DNA from: Clostridiaceae bacterium
GTDB taxonomy: Bacteria; Bacillota; Clostridia; Lachnospirales; Lachnospiraceae
Assembly (NCBI GenBank): GCA_902362865.1
Contig: CABIYE010000018.1
Location: 1-64,000, forward strand
Direction of reading: 5' to 3'
Length of the DNA stretch: 64,000 bases
The notes beneath the pieces are model-generated. The model searched no databases. It saw only the letters and a list, made by a program, of their open reading frames with translations, and was not told the origin of the DNA. How positions within the stretch are numbered: the stretch's first letter is position 1; each line of letters opens with the position of its first letter. Made by a program: the position numbers and the translations under genes. This document shows positions 17,088 through 26,748 of this stretch, one piece after another.

Positions 17088-20000
17088 TCCTGATCCTCTC
17101 CTTTCTGTGCTTTCATCTTCGCAAGCGCTTCCTCTTTGCCGAGCTTTTCTATATCCCGATAATTATATCCCGGAATCGTCTCATCAAATCCGCAGACATG
17201 CTTATACGGGCAATAATCACACCCGGTTTTTTTTCCTTGCCGCCAGGGTTTCACATCAACCTCCCCGGTTAATATCCTTTCATGCAGTCCCGCTACTTTT
17301 CGTCCCGCATATTCTGTCATCGTACGGAATTCTTCCCCTGACACTGTCTTAGAAGCCTTCGCAAGGCTCTTATTTTTATTAAATTTTATCGGTGCCGCCA
17401 AAGATTCACCCTCAAAACTATGATCCAAATGCAAAAGCGAATTTTTCTCCAGGCTGACAATCCCATCCGGACGCAATTCCCTCAGAAGCCGCTCGTCCAG
17501 CTCCTTCCTATCCCTTGTCTTATCCACAAGAGGATCCTGGATCCGGTAATAGAAAACACCAGAAGGAATAACCTCTTTCTGCGGATACTTTTTCCTCGTA
17601 AGCTCCACGGCAGCGTCCATATAGACCATCAGCTGCAACTGCAAACCATAATACAGAGCCGATATATCAAATGCCGTCATTCCGGTTTTATAATCCACGA
17701 TTTTTACATAGACCTCATCCTTATCCACACAGGTATCTACCCGGTCAATCTTTCCATTGCCAAACCGCAGCTCATAGGATTCCGGCACGAAATCTCCCTG
17801 CTCCAGTTGTCTGGTAAGCGCCCACACCGTCCGATTCAGCATTTTCGTCATCCGGATAATCATATATTCATTCCTCGCCGAACTGTAGAGTACAGAATTG
17901 CCATAACCGGCAACCGCCTCCTCCACACTCTCGGCCACCAGCTGTTCCTGCTCTTTCTTTGCAAGTCCCGTCCAGCCTCTGCCGCTTGCCTGTACCTTCT
18001 TCGAATACCTCTCAATGGCACTGTGAAATATATTTCCCATGTCCAGCGCCTGAAACTCATATTCCTGTCGTTCACGCAAGCGCAGCCCATAAGTCAGAAA
18101 ATGTGCAAACGCACAAGCCGAGAATTTCTCCATTCTTGTAATACTGTCCTCAAAATGCTCTCCGTACAGGGTTCTTGCGGCCCTCTGACTGATTGCATCT
18201 TTCGGCCGCCTGTAAAACGCCGCCTCTAAAAGTGCAGCCAGCTTATCCGCCCACTCCTGCCGGCTCTTATACCAGTTGTAAAGCTCCAGCCATGCACTCC
18301 CGGCCGTCTCACTTTTCATCCGTAAACCGTCAATCAAGTCCGCAGCCGCTGTCCGTTCCGTCATTTCCCGCTCTCTCAGCGTCTTCTCCTCTTCTTCTAC
18401 GATTTTAAGCCCCGGATATAGACTGCACATTTCCTGCACCAAATAAGAAGGACGGATACTCTTCCCGTCGGCAGACATTTTACTATAGTAAATGTATAGC
18501 CTCTCCGATGGTTTCGTCAGATTCAGGTACAAATAGAATTTCTGAACATACGCCTGCTCCCTGCCACCCGGCGTCAGATGCAGTTTCTCCTTCTCAAACT
18601 GCTCTCTGTCACGTTCTGTCAGAAGCCCTGTACGCATGAGCGCCCCTGGAAGATAGGTATCATTGGCGCCAAGAAAAAACAGGGCCTTCACATCTTTCAA
18701 TCTGGTACGCTCCATATCTCCCACAAGCACCTGATCCAATCCCGGCGGGATTACGCCCACCTTCGCCTCTGCAAGCCCGGCATCCAGAAGTTTCTCATAT
18801 TCCTCCAAGGAAACCTTCTCGTCTCCCAGAAGCCCCACAAATTTGTCAAATAAATCCATCACGATCCCATACACCTGAGCATATTCTCTGGCAAGCGCCA
18901 ATTCTCCCCTCTCCTGAAATTTCTCTTCTTGCAGTTTTAATACTTCCTGCATCTTTTCCCCTGCAATAAACTCATAGAGCGCTGTCGTGATATCTTCTAC
19001 TGTCTTACTTCTCTGCCGCAGGACATATGCCAGCCCGTCAATTTTCTCAACAAATACCACTCTCAAATGATTCAGGCGTTCAAGTTCTTCCTCTTTCATT
19101 CCCTTTGTCCTGCGCACAAAACGCTCCTGCCATCTTTTATAGCCTTTCACTCCAATTCCCACCACATAGTTCTCCAGGGCATCGATTTCTTCATTGGTAA
19201 ACGGCGCATAGCCTGTCCGAAGGAAACGGAATACACTGTCGTAGGTAAAGTTCTGCTCTATCATAGCCAACAGGCTGCGAATGTATTCTACAAAAGAATT
19301 TAACAGAATATTTCTTTTTTTATCCATAAATACCGGTATGTCATATGCGCGGAAAGCCTGCTCCAGATAATCTCCATACGCTTCCATATCCGTCACAATC
19401 ACTCCTACCTCCCGGTATCTGTACTGTTTCTTCCGGATCAGACGGCGAATTTCTCCCACAGCCGCCAGCGCCTCCCGCCCAGGGTCTCTTGCTGTATGGA
19501 TTTCGATTTCTTCCGGTTCTGTGCCATAATCCTCCCGGAAAGAACGGAACAAAGATTTCTCCAGAAACTCCAGCCCGGGAGCCTTCCGGAATCGAAAAAA
19601 CGGCCTCTGCTTCAGACAGACCGGCTCCTTCACTTCCACATTTGCCAACTTCGCAATATCCATAAGCGTACTGACCGTATGCTTACTCATCGCAAACAAC
19701 TGGTAGGGATGCTTATATGCATAAGGGTTTTCCCTTTCATCGATGGTAACTGTAATAATCACATCCCTGCATATCTTCAGTAACTTTTCCAGCAGCCTGT
19801 TCTGCACCGGCGTAAAACCGGTAAATCCATCCAGCACTACCGTGCTCTTTTTTAACAGCTCCGACTCTTCCGCTACCCGGCAGAGAACATCCAGAAGCTC
19901 TTCCTTCGTAATGTATTTATTCTGCAGATATTTTTGAAAACGCTCATATAAAAGCGCCATATCCTTCAGCTTATAATAGAGTGAAGACTCTGTTCCTACC

Positions 20001-20434
20001 GACTCCATCACACGCTCCAGCTCTTCGATTCCAATATCATACTGGGTAAATTCAGAAATGACCGATTTCACTTCACTGATATAGCCAAGCTTCTTTATGT
20101 TCCCTTTCAGCATACAAAGCTCCAAAGAAGAATCTCCCGCAATCTTACGCAGCACCAGATTCTTGCCCTCATCGTCCAGAATCGGAATCTGTCCTTTCCC
20201 GGTTTCTTCAAAAATACGGTGAGAAAGACGCACAAAGCTCAACACGTCAATATTCATAATTCCATGCTTTCTGCTCATGAAAACAAGGTCCTTCTGCGTC
20301 TGCATGGTAAACTGCTCCGGCACAAGGACCATATAATTCAAGTCGGGATGTTTCTCCGCCTCGTTGGTTATTTTATTGTACAGATATGTGGATTTTCCGG
20401 AGCCGGAACCTCCAAATATAAATTGCAATGCCAT
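17084..20434 (-). CDS. addB: ATP-dependent helicase/nuclease subunit B
   Basis: A 1116-residue partner of AddA. The N-terminal Walker A FGGSGSGKSTYLYNKI starts at residue 8, and the C-terminal nuclease motif is VKIVDYKTGMTAFDIS. Cysteines for the iron-sulfur staple are visible in CAFAHFLTYGLRL and in CDYCPYKHVCGFD near the C-terminus, as in other AddB proteins. It is six bases downstream of hflX, so the three genes may share one transcript. Confidence 0.96.
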   Translation of the reverse strand: MALQFIFGGSGSGKSTYLYNKITNEAEKHPDLNYMVLVPEQFTMQTQKDLVFMSRKHGIMNIDVLSFVRLSHRIFEETGKGQIPILDDEGKNLVLRKIAGDSSLELCMLKGNIKKLGYISEVKSVISEFTQYDIGIEELERVMESVGTESSLYYKLKDMALLYERFQKYLQNKYITKEELLDVLCRVAEESELLKKSTVVLDGFTGFTPVQNRLLEKLLKICRDVIITVTIDERENPYAYKHPYQLFAMSKHTVSTLMDIAKLANVEVKEPVCLKQRPFFRFRKAPGLEFLEKSLFRSFREDYGTEPEEIEIHTARDPGREALAAVGEIRRLIRKKQYRYREVGVIVTDMEAYGDYLEQAFRAYDIPVFMDKKRNILLNSFVEYIRSLLAMIEQNFTYDSVFRFLRTGYAPFTNEEIDALENYVVGIGVKGYKRWQERFVRRTKGMKEEELERLNHLRVVFVEKIDGLAYVLRQRSKTVEDITTALYEFIAGEKMQEVLKLQEEKFQERGELALAREYAQVYGIVMDLFDKFVGLLGDEKVSLEEYEKLLDAGLAEAKVGVIPPGLDQVLVGDMERTRLKDVKALFFLGANDTYLPGALMRTGLLTERDREQFEKEKLHLTPGGREQAYVQKFYLYLNLTKPSERLYIYYSKMSADGKSIRPSYLVQEMCSLYPGLKIVEEEEKTLREREMTERTAAADLIDGLRMKSETAGSAWLELYNWYKSRQEWADKLAALLEAAFYRRPKDAISQRAARTLYGEHFEDSITRMEKFSACAFAHFLTYGLRLRERQEYEFQALDMGNIFHSAIERYSKKVQASGRGWTGLAKKEQEQLVAESVEEAVAGYGNSVLYSSARNEYMIIRMTKMLNRTVWALTRQLEQGDFVPESYELRFGNGKIDRVDTCVDKDEVYVKIVDYKTGMTAFDISALYYGLQLQLMVYMDAAVELTRKKYPQKEVIPSGVFYYRIQDPLVDKTRDRKELDERLLRELRPDGIVSLEKNSLLHLDHSFEGESLAAPIKFNKNKSLAKASKTVSGEEFRTMTEYAGRKVAGLHERILTGEVDVKPWRQGKKTGCDYCPYKHVCGFDETIPGYNYRDIEKLGKEEALAKMKAQKGEDQE

Positions 20435-20439
20435 ACAGG

Positions 20440-21684
20440 TTACACGCTCCTTACTTTGTCATAAATTGTCACGGGCACATATGCCTTTACAAGAATCCCT
20501 TCCTCCAGATATTCTTCTTCAATCAGCTCCCCGTATTTCCGGATTAGCTGAATCTTCCCCGCTTCTCTGTAGGAATACATCTGTTCTATGGCAACCTTCT
20601 GCTGCCGCAGCACATTTTCCAGCTTTTCCTGCAAAACATAAAGCCCTTCCCCCGTCCTTGCAGAAATCTTTACTGTGTCATCGGCCTTGAAATCCCTTAC
20701 CGTAAATGTCTCTTCCAGCCTATCCTGCTTATTAAATGCAGTAATAATCGGCTTTTCCTGCACCCCCAATTGATAAAGGGTTTCATATACCGTGTACATC
20801 TGCCGTTCCATCTGTGGGTTCGATGCATCTACTACATGTAAAATCATATCCGCATATTTTGCTTCTTCCAGGGTACTCCGGAACGCCTCTATTAAATGAT
20901 GGGGAAGCTTTCTTATGAATCCTACCGTATCCGTCAGAAGAATTTCCTGTCCGCTGGGAAGCTTTAAACCTCTGGTCGTAGGATCCAGCGTAGCAAAAAG
21001 CTTATCCTCCGCCAGAATACCGGCTCCCGTCAGCTTGTTTAAAAGGGTGGATTTCCCCGCATTGGTATATCCCACCACCGCCACTACCGGAACGTGATTT
21101 CTGCTCCTCTGCTCCCTGGTTACTTCTCGGTGGCGCTTCACATCCTTCAGCTCCCGATTAAGCTGGGCAATCCGGCTCTTAATCAGCCGCCGGTCCATCT
21201 CCAGCTTCTTCTCACCGGGTCCCCGGGTACCGATTCCGCCTCCCAGTCTGGACAGAGAGGTTCCATATCCTGTTAATCTGGACTGACGGTACTTTAACTG
21301 AGCAAGCTCTACCTGAATCTTTCCTTCTCTGGTAGAAGCCCTGGACGCAAAAATATCCAATATCACCAGCGTCCGATCCATCACCTTCGTGTTCAGCTCA
21401 TCTCTGAGATTCCCAAGCTGCGCCGGGGTAAGCTCATCATCACAAATAATTCCATCCGCTTCCGTCTCCCACAAAAGGTCTTTAATCTCTTCTAATTTCC
21501 CTTTCCCCACGTAGGTTCCCGGGTGAATCTGCTCCCGATTCTGAATCACTCTTCCCACTGTCTCTGCTCCCGCAGTCAGCGCAAGCTCCGCCAGCTCGTC
21601 CAGCGATTCCTCCGTATCATCTCCATCGTCCACACTAACACCCACCAGAAGAACCCGTTCCTTTTCCTGTTCTAACTCAAACAT
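20440..21684 (-). CDS. hflX: GTPase HflX
   Basis: A 414-residue ribosome-associated GTPase. The HflX N-terminal domain (IHPGTYVGKGKLEEIKDLL, ELTPAQLGNLRDEL) and the glycine-rich GGGIGTRGPGEKKLEMDRR linker precede the G domain. That domain has G1 VVGYTNAGKSTLL, G3 LTDTVGFI and G4 TAFNKQD. HflX splits stalled or stressed ribosomes in characterised bacteria. It is well conserved and appears complete. Confidence 0.95.
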   Translation of the reverse strand: MFELEQEKERVLLVGVSVDDGDDTEESLDELAELALTAGAETVGRVIQNREQIHPGTYVGKGKLEEIKDLLWETEADGIICDDELTPAQLGNLRDELNTKVMDRTLVILDIFASRASTREGKIQVELAQLKYRQSRLTGYGTSLSRLGGGIGTRGPGEKKLEMDRRLIKSRIAQLNRELKDVKRHREVTREQRSRNHVPVVAVVGYTNAGKSTLLNKLTGAGILAEDKLFATLDPTTRGLKLPSGQEILLTDTVGFIRKLPHHLIEAFRSTLEEAKYADMILHVVDASNPQMERQMYTVYETLYQLGVQEKPIITAFNKQDRLEETFTVRDFKADDTVKISARTGEGLYVLQEKLENVLRQQKVAIEQMYSYREAGKIQLIRKYGELIEEEYLEEGILVKAYVPVTIYDKVRSV

Positions 21685-21716
21685 CCTGCTCCTCTTTCAC
21701 TTCATTCAAATTTAGG

Positions 21717-22310
21717 TTATCTTGTTTCAAGAAACTCTGCTTCCTTCGCCGCTTTCTCGTCATCCGGGTATTTTTCTGTGTACGCTTCCAATTTCACCTT
21801 GGCACTTTCATAATCTCCCAGCTTCTCATAAGCCGCAATCTCGTTAAACAGCATCTCCTGCATCATATCATCGCTGCAATCCTCCGACGCAATCCCCTTT
21901 TCATAATATTGAATCGCTTCTTCCCAGTTGCCTAATTCGGATTCACAATTCCCCAGGAAATTATAAATGGTTCCTGTAGGCTCTGCATCATTCTCAAGAG
22001 CATTAAAAAAAGCATCCTTTGCCCCTTCGTAATCCTGCTGTTCCCATAGAGCCATTCCAAGCCCCCGGTAAGCTTCATCCGGGCTCTTATCCTTTTCAAT
22101 TGCCTCCAGAAATTTCGCTTCTGCCTGCTCATAATTTCCCTGAGACAAAAACTCCACACCTTCTTCCACCTGCCGGGAGCTGTTCATCCACAGAACAACA
22201 GCAATTACGACAGCCAGTAAAAAAATGACCGCCACAACCAGTCTTCGGATTATCTTCTTACGTCTTTTCTTTCGTCTTCTGCGGTTTGCCCTGCTTCTAT
22301 TCTCTTCCAT
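21717..22310 (-). CDS. Membrane-anchored TPR protein
   Basis: A 197-residue protein. Its strongly basic N-terminus (RANRRRRKKRRKKIIRRLV) precedes one membrane helix (VAVIFLLAVVIAVVLWM). Three to four tetratricopeptide repeats follow, for example NYEQAEAKFLEAIEKDKSPDE and NWEEAIQYYEKGIA. The repeats should face outside as a protein-binding scaffold. No catalytic residues are visible. It sits 30 bases from the downstream ArsR-type gene. The function is unknown. Confidence 0.75.
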   Translation of the reverse strand: MEENRSRANRRRRKKRRKKIIRRLVVAVIFLLAVVIAVVLWMNSSRQVEEGVEFLSQGNYEQAEAKFLEAIEKDKSPDEAYRGLGMALWEQQDYEGAKDAFFNALENDAEPTGTIYNFLGNCESELGNWEEAIQYYEKGIASEDCSDDMMQEMLFNEIAAYEKLGDYESAKVKLEAYTEKYPDDEKAAKEAEFLETR

Positions 22311-22340
22311 AATCTCTGATTTATAACCTCCATCTTATTT

Positions 22341-22700
22341 TTACTCTGCAATATGCTCCATGCCCTGACTGATAATTGTCTGAATATGTCCGTCTGCCAG
22401 AGAATAGTATACCGTCTTTCCTTCCCTTCTGTTCTTCACCAGCTTCATCTGTTTTAATACACGCAATTGATGAGAAATAGCGGACTGCGTCATATCCAGA
22501 AGCTCCGCCAGATCGCAGACACACACTTCCGCCTCCAAAAGCACGCACAATATCCGTATCCGGGTAGCATCTCCGAACACCTTATAGAACTCCGCCAGCT
22601 CTTTTAACGTATCCTCTGCAGGCATATTTTCCTTTACCTTCTGTATCGTACACTCATGTGTCATCACCGTATCGCAGCATTCTACTTCTAATTTTTCCAT
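22341..22700 (-). CDS. ArsR/SmtB-family metal-sensing repressor (CadC-like)
   Basis: A 119-residue winged-helix protein. DNA-binding segment: LLDMTQSAISHQLRVLKQMKLVK. Two possible metal sites are visible. One is a CadC-type thiolate site built from EVCVCDLAELL plus N-terminal cysteines (VECCDTV, HECTI). The other is a CzrA/SmtB-type alpha-5 site, ADGHIQTIISQGMEHIAE. The protein probably senses Zn, Cd or Pb and derepresses the neighbouring exporter. It lies downstream of the ATPase but has its own promoter after a strong terminator. Confidence 0.92.
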   Translation of the reverse strand: MEKLEVECCDTVMTHECTIQKVKENMPAEDTLKELAEFYKVFGDATRIRILCVLLEAEVCVCDLAELLDMTQSAISHQLRVLKQMKLVKNRREGKTVYYSLADGHIQTIISQGMEHIAE

Positions 22701-22716
22701 ATTATCGCCCTTTCAT

Positions 22717-22767
22717 ATGAGTACATGCTCATGGGTTCATTATGCCAAATGCGCCTTTGCATTTCAA
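22717..22767 (-). promoter_or_regulatory. Promoter and operator of the metal repressor gene
   Basis: On the minus strand TTGAAA (22762-22767), a 17-base spacer and CATAAT (22739-22744). An inverted repeat, ATGAG-tacatg-CTCAT (22717-22732), lies between the -10 and the start. Its half-sites resemble the ATGAACA sites at the ATPase promoter, so shared control is likely. Confidence 0.65.
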
Positions 22768-22777
22768 CCATTTCCCA

Positions 22778-22808
22778 AAAAAAGTGCGCCTGCGGGGCGC
22801 ACTTTTTT
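22778..22808. terminator. Bidirectional terminator after the metal ATPase
   Basis: A perfect 13-bp stem, AAAAAAGTGCGCC with GGCGCACTTTTTT, around a 5-base loop. It would terminate on either strand and separates the ATPase gene from the repressor gene. Confidence 0.9.
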
Positions 22809-22824
22809 ACATATCCGCAATCTG

Positions 22825-25179
22825 TTATTCTATTTTTGTATACAGAATCCGTATGGAATTCAGTACACAGAGCATGGCAACTCCTGTATCTGCGAAAACC
22901 GCCATCCACATATTTGCAAATCCCAAAAATCCCAGGATCATAACCAGCGCCTTAATCACCAGCGCTCCCACTACATTCTGCATCGCAATCCGCCCCGTCA
23001 CTCTTGCAATCCGGACAGACTGCGAAATTGCGTTGACACTGGAAGTCATATAAACCACATCCGCTGCTTCAATCGCCGCGTCTGCACCGCTTCCCATGGC
23101 TGCTCCCACATCTGCTCCTGCCAGCACAGGAGCGTCATTAATCCCATCTCCTACAAACAGAACTGCCCCGTGAGTCCTTCGGATCTTCTGCAATTCCTCC
23201 AATTTATCCTGCGGAAGCAATTCCGCATGTACTTCATCAATTCCCACTTCAGCCGCCACTGCCTCAGCGCTTTCCTTTGCATCGCCGGTCAGCATGGCAG
23301 TTACCAGATTCTGTCCTTTCATCGTCTTAATAGAAGAAGCTGCATCATTTTTTATCGTATCTGAAATAATCAGACAGCCAATAAGCTTTCCATTCCACGC
23401 AACAAGCACTTCCGTTCCATATTTCTGATTGTGATAATCATAAGTTTCTACCTTATATGCTTCCATCAAACTCCTGTTTCCGCACAAGACTTCTCCCTCC
23501 GGCACCTTTGCCCGGATTCCTTTTCCTGAAATCTCCGTAACTTCCTCCGGTCTCACAAGAGACAGCTCTCTCTCCTTCGCGGCACGGACAATACTGCTGC
23601 CAATCGGATGCGTCGAATTCATCTCGCACTCAGCCGCCAGCAAAAGAATTTTGTCCATAGAAGTATTTCCAAATGGAATCACGCTCTGTACCTTAAATTC
23701 ACCTTTCGTAATGGTTCCCGTCTTATCCATCACAACTGCCCGGACATTTTTCAAAGCTTCAATGGAAACGCCGCCTTTGAATAAAATACCTTTCTTAGAA
23801 CCCGCCCCGATTCCTGAAAAGAATGCAAGCGGGACACTAAGTACTAACGCACATGGACAACTGATAACCAAAAACGTAATCGCCGTGTATATCCATTGTT
23901 TCCAGTCTCCGGTTACCAAAGACGGAATAATAGCCGTTGCAACAGCGGCAAACACTACGACCGGCGTGTAGACTGCCGCAAATCTGGTAATAAAACGATC
24001 CATCTTCGGCTTGCTTGCCGCAGCATTTTCCACCGAATTCAAAATCCTTGTTACCATCGATTCAGAAAGCGGCTTTTCTACCTGCATTTTTAAAAGTCCT
24101 TGCTCATTCACACAGCCGGAAATCAGTTCGGAACCTGCCTTTACAGACACAGGCACAGGTTCGCCCGTCACAGGTGATGTGTCCACCCTGCTTTCTCCTT
24201 CCAGCACTCTTCCATCCAGCGGAATCCTATCCCCCGGACGAACCAGCACAACATCGCCCGTCTTTATCTCTTCTGCCGGAACTACTTTCACATCATCCCC
24301 CACAACAAGATTCACAACCTCCGGGCGCATATCCACCGCATCCATAATCTGGGAGCGGCTTCTTGCTACTGCTACATCTTCGAAAAATTCTCCGACACGG
24401 TAAAACAGCATAACGCCTACTGCTTCAGCAAAATCTCCGATTGCAAATGCCGCCAGCGTCGCCACGCTCATCAAAAAATTCTCATCAAAAACTCTTCCTT
24501 TTACCAGATTCTTCGCCGCCGTCCACAGAATTTCTCTTCCAAGGAGAATGTAGGCAATCAAAAAAATCACTGCCGGAACAGCCGGATGTACCGCCAGATG
24601 TTCCAGAACCACTCCCGTAAGAAACAGAACAGCTCCTTCACCAATCTGCAGCGCTTCCTTTTTATTTTCTCCAAAAAATCCTGTCTTCGTCTTATCAGAC
24701 TTCTTCACACTGTCTTCTCTTGGAATCACCCGCACTTCACTCTCAATCGAACTGCAGATTTCCTGAAACTTGGGAAGCAGCTCTTCCTGATGATTCGCCG
24801 CCACCCTGAGCTGCTTCGTGGCATACGTGATTGTCGCCATCTCTACTCCCGGAAGCTCCTGAATCTTCTTCTCCATCTTCGCCGCACAATTGGCACACCC
24901 CAGATTCTCCAAAATGTAAATCTTCTGCTGTGTCCCCCGGCTCACGCCATCAAATTCCCTTCCGGTATGCACCACTTCCTCATGGTGATGTCCGTGCTCA
25001 TGCCCGCAGCAACAATCATGGTCGTGATGATGTTCGTGTTCATGGTGATGCTCATGTTCATGATGGTGCTCGTGTTCATGATGGTGCTCGTGTTCATGGT
25101 GATGCTCATGTTCATGGTGATGCTCATGTTCATGGTCGTGCCCACACTCACAGGTTGTTGTTCTCTCTTTCTCAGCCAT
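22825..25179 (-). CDS. Heavy-metal P1B-type ATPase with His-rich N-terminus
   Basis: About 784 residues. Order of features: a metal-binding tail with about 50 residues of H/E repeats and a CCCGH segment; a heavy-metal-associated domain with the GCANCAAK site; and membrane helices with the CPC ion motif (ISCPCALVLSVP). Then come phosphorylation site DKTGTITKG, HP locus NSTHPIGSS and hinge GDGINDAPVLAGADVG. CPC plus the C-terminal helices matches the Zn/Cd/Pb (CadA/ZntA) group rather than copper pumps. Start chosen at MAEKERTTTCEC because GAGGAGG lies six bases upstream. It exports metal from the cytoplasm and is paired with a CadC-like repressor. Confidence 0.95.
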   Translation of the reverse strand: MAEKERTTTCECGHDHEHEHHHEHEHHHEHEHHHEHEHHHEHEHHHEHEHHHDHDCCCGHEHGHHHEEVVHTGREFDGVSRGTQQKIYILENLGCANCAAKMEKKIQELPGVEMATITYATKQLRVAANHQEELLPKFQEICSSIESEVRVIPREDSVKKSDKTKTGFFGENKKEALQIGEGAVLFLTGVVLEHLAVHPAVPAVIFLIAYILLGREILWTAAKNLVKGRVFDENFLMSVATLAAFAIGDFAEAVGVMLFYRVGEFFEDVAVARSRSQIMDAVDMRPEVVNLVVGDDVKVVPAEEIKTGDVVLVRPGDRIPLDGRVLEGESRVDTSPVTGEPVPVSVKAGSELISGCVNEQGLLKMQVEKPLSESMVTRILNSVENAAASKPKMDRFITRFAAVYTPVVVFAAVATAIIPSLVTGDWKQWIYTAITFLVISCPCALVLSVPLAFFSGIGAGSKKGILFKGGVSIEALKNVRAVVMDKTGTITKGEFKVQSVIPFGNTSMDKILLLAAECEMNSTHPIGSSIVRAAKERELSLVRPEEVTEISGKGIRAKVPEGEVLCGNRSLMEAYKVETYDYHNQKYGTEVLVAWNGKLIGCLIISDTIKNDAASSIKTMKGQNLVTAMLTGDAKESAEAVAAEVGIDEVHAELLPQDKLEELQKIRRTHGAVLFVGDGINDAPVLAGADVGAAMGSGADAAIEAADVVYMTSSVNAISQSVRIARVTGRIAMQNVVGALVIKALVMILGFLGFANMWMAVFADTGVAMLCVLNSIRILYTKIE

Positions 25180-25217
25180 ATCTATCCTCCTCATAAACTA
25201 TGTAATTATTTACCTAT

Positions 25218-25279
25218 CATATGAACAATTGTTCATATGTTCATAATTCAATATAATCACAATCTATGGGAAATGTCAA
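25218..25279 (-). promoter_or_regulatory. Promoter and ArsR/SmtB operator of the metal ATPase
   Basis: A perfect 22-bp palindrome, CATATGAACAATTGTTCATATG (two 11-base halves, 25218-25239), lies downstream of a minus-strand promoter with TTGACA (25274-25279), an 18-base spacer and TATATT (25250-25255). The palindrome matches the 12-2-12 style of ArsR/SmtB operators. Repression by the adjacent regulator is inferred. Confidence 0.8.
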
Positions 25280-25368
25280 TACTTTTTGTGAATAAAGTGA
25301 ACAAAAAAATAACAGTTCGGCCCGCGCCATTCGCAAAACGCATCTACGATTCTTCTCTGTTACTAAAA

Positions 25369-25414
25369 AAACTCCGGTTACAACCTTCCCCCATAAAGGC
25401 TGCAGCCGGAGTTT
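25369..25414 (-). terminator. Terminator of the DUF6106-like gene
   Basis: On the minus strand AAACTCCGG (25406-25414 side) and CCGGAGTTT form a 9-bp stem around a 28-base loop, followed by a T-run. It sits 19 bases past the stop codon. Confidence 0.65.
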
Positions 25415-25432
25415 CTATTCCTTCTCTATCTC

Positions 25433-25981
25433 TTAATTTGCTTTGTTATTTGCTCTTTTCTTCTTAGCCAAGCATTCCATCAGTTCATTTTCACCCTCAA
25501 AAATACGGGAAATGCGAAATTTCTTCTGAATGGTATACACATTCTCTTCACTGAATACCTTTTCAAACATTTCCTTCGGATTCTGTACATGTTTCATGCC
25601 TTCGCGTTCTACCCCGTCAGATTTTACCGCTACCGTCCCGTCAAATACAATGGAACTTCCCTTAACAGTAGAATAAGTTACATCCAGGACTTTATAAAAA
25701 ATAAATTCATTACCGGCTCTGCTGCTGTAAGTCGGATAATAAATGTAAACATCATCCCCTACAAGAAATACACGATATGTAGAATTAATAAAAATATCAT
25801 AAAAAACAGACAGCATCATGATAAATATTGCAAATACACATACCGTAAAAATCGGAATACTGTGAACAAAATAATTGGAAACGATTCCTGCAAGCAGTAT
25901 TCCCGCCACGCTCACACCCAAAACCGTCATCAAAAAACCTCTGCGTACATCCATAATTGTCCTTGTTTGTTTTAATTCCAT
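25433..25981 (-). CDS. Small membrane protein, DUF6106-like
   Basis: A 182-residue protein with two adjacent membrane helices (residues about 17-60: FLMTVLGVSVAGILLAGIV and FTVCVFAIFIMMLSVFYDIF). A soluble domain of about 120 residues follows (YRVFLVGDDVYIYYPTYSS...) and a lysine-rich C-terminus. The fold looks like the small beta-rich membrane-attached domains of Lachnospiraceae DUF6106 proteins; I recall the family by pattern and it has no known function. A gene on its own transcript. Confidence 0.55.
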   Translation of the reverse strand: MELKQTRTIMDVRRGFLMTVLGVSVAGILLAGIVSNYFVHSIPIFTVCVFAIFIMMLSVFYDIFINSTYRVFLVGDDVYIYYPTYSSRAGNEFIFYKVLDVTYSTVKGSSIVFDGTVAVKSDGVEREGMKHVQNPKEMFEKVFSEENVYTIQKKFRISRIFEGENELMECLAKKKRANNKAN

Positions 25982-26047
25982 AAGCTTTCCCTCCTCCTTT
26001 TAGATACGTTCATTATACGCCTGCATTTTCTCAAAAACAACAAAAAA

Positions 26048-26716
26048 TTAATCAATCTGCCAATCTATAGGTTCCAACCCATTGGCTTTTAAAAATTCAT
26101 TTGTCTGACTAAAGGGTTTGCTCCCGAAAAATCCCCGGTATGCTGATAGGGGACTTGGGTGCGGCGCCTCCAGAATTAAATGCTTCGGATTATGAAGCAT
26201 CGCTTTTTTCCGCTGTGCAGGCGCTCCCCAAAGAATGAATACAATCGGTCTGTCCTGGCTGTTCAATGCCATAATCGCTGCATCCGTAAATTCCTCCCAT
26301 CCGATTCCTCTGTGAGAATTTGCCTGATGCGCCCGCACCGTAAGAACAGTGTTCAGCATAAGAACTCCCTGCTCAGCCCATTTCGTAAGACACCCATGAT
26401 TCGGGATCGTACATCCCAGGTCATCCTGCAGTTCTTTATAGATATTGACAAGCGAAGGCGGAATCTCTACCCCCTTTTTCACCGAAAAGCAAAGACCGTG
26501 CGCCTGCCCCACGTTATGATATGGATCCTGCCCCAGAATCACCACCTTTACATCCTTTAACGGCGTCAGATGAAAAGCATTGAAAATATCTTCTGCCGGT
26601 GGAAAAACCAGATGGGTACGGTATTCCTCATTCACTGTTTCAAATAATTTTCTATAATAAGGCTTCTTAAACTCGCCTTTCAGTGCATCCAGCCAGTCAT
26701 TATGAATTGCCGCCAT
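26048..26716 (-). CDS. ung: Uracil-DNA glycosylase, family 1
   Basis: About 222 residues. Removes uracil from DNA. Active-site motif VVILGQDPYHN (catalytic Asp) and the C-terminal HPSPLSAYRGFFGSKPFS loop are complete, as is FILWGAPAQRK. I chose MAAIHNDWLDALK because AAGGAGAG stands before it; a slightly longer form is possible. It follows hisF by 32 bases. Confidence 0.95.
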   Translation of the reverse strand: MAAIHNDWLDALKGEFKKPYYRKLFETVNEEYRTHLVFPPAEDIFNAFHLTPLKDVKVVILGQDPYHNVGQAHGLCFSVKKGVEIPPSLVNIYKELQDDLGCTIPNHGCLTKWAEQGVLMLNTVLTVRAHQANSHRGIGWEEFTDAAIMALNSQDRPIVFILWGAPAQRKKAMLHNPKHLILEAPHPSPLSAYRGFFGSKPFSQTNEFLKANGLEPIDWQID

Positions 26717-26748
26717 GCCTTCTCTCTCCTTCCTCATATTTATCCGTT

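Noticed and set aside
24586..25224. Long open frames on the plus strand opposite the metal ATPase, with Met/Val/Phe-rich repeats
   Set aside because: They are the antisense reading of the His/Glu repeat and the ATPase gene. No ribosome site, and the composition is an artefact of the repeat.
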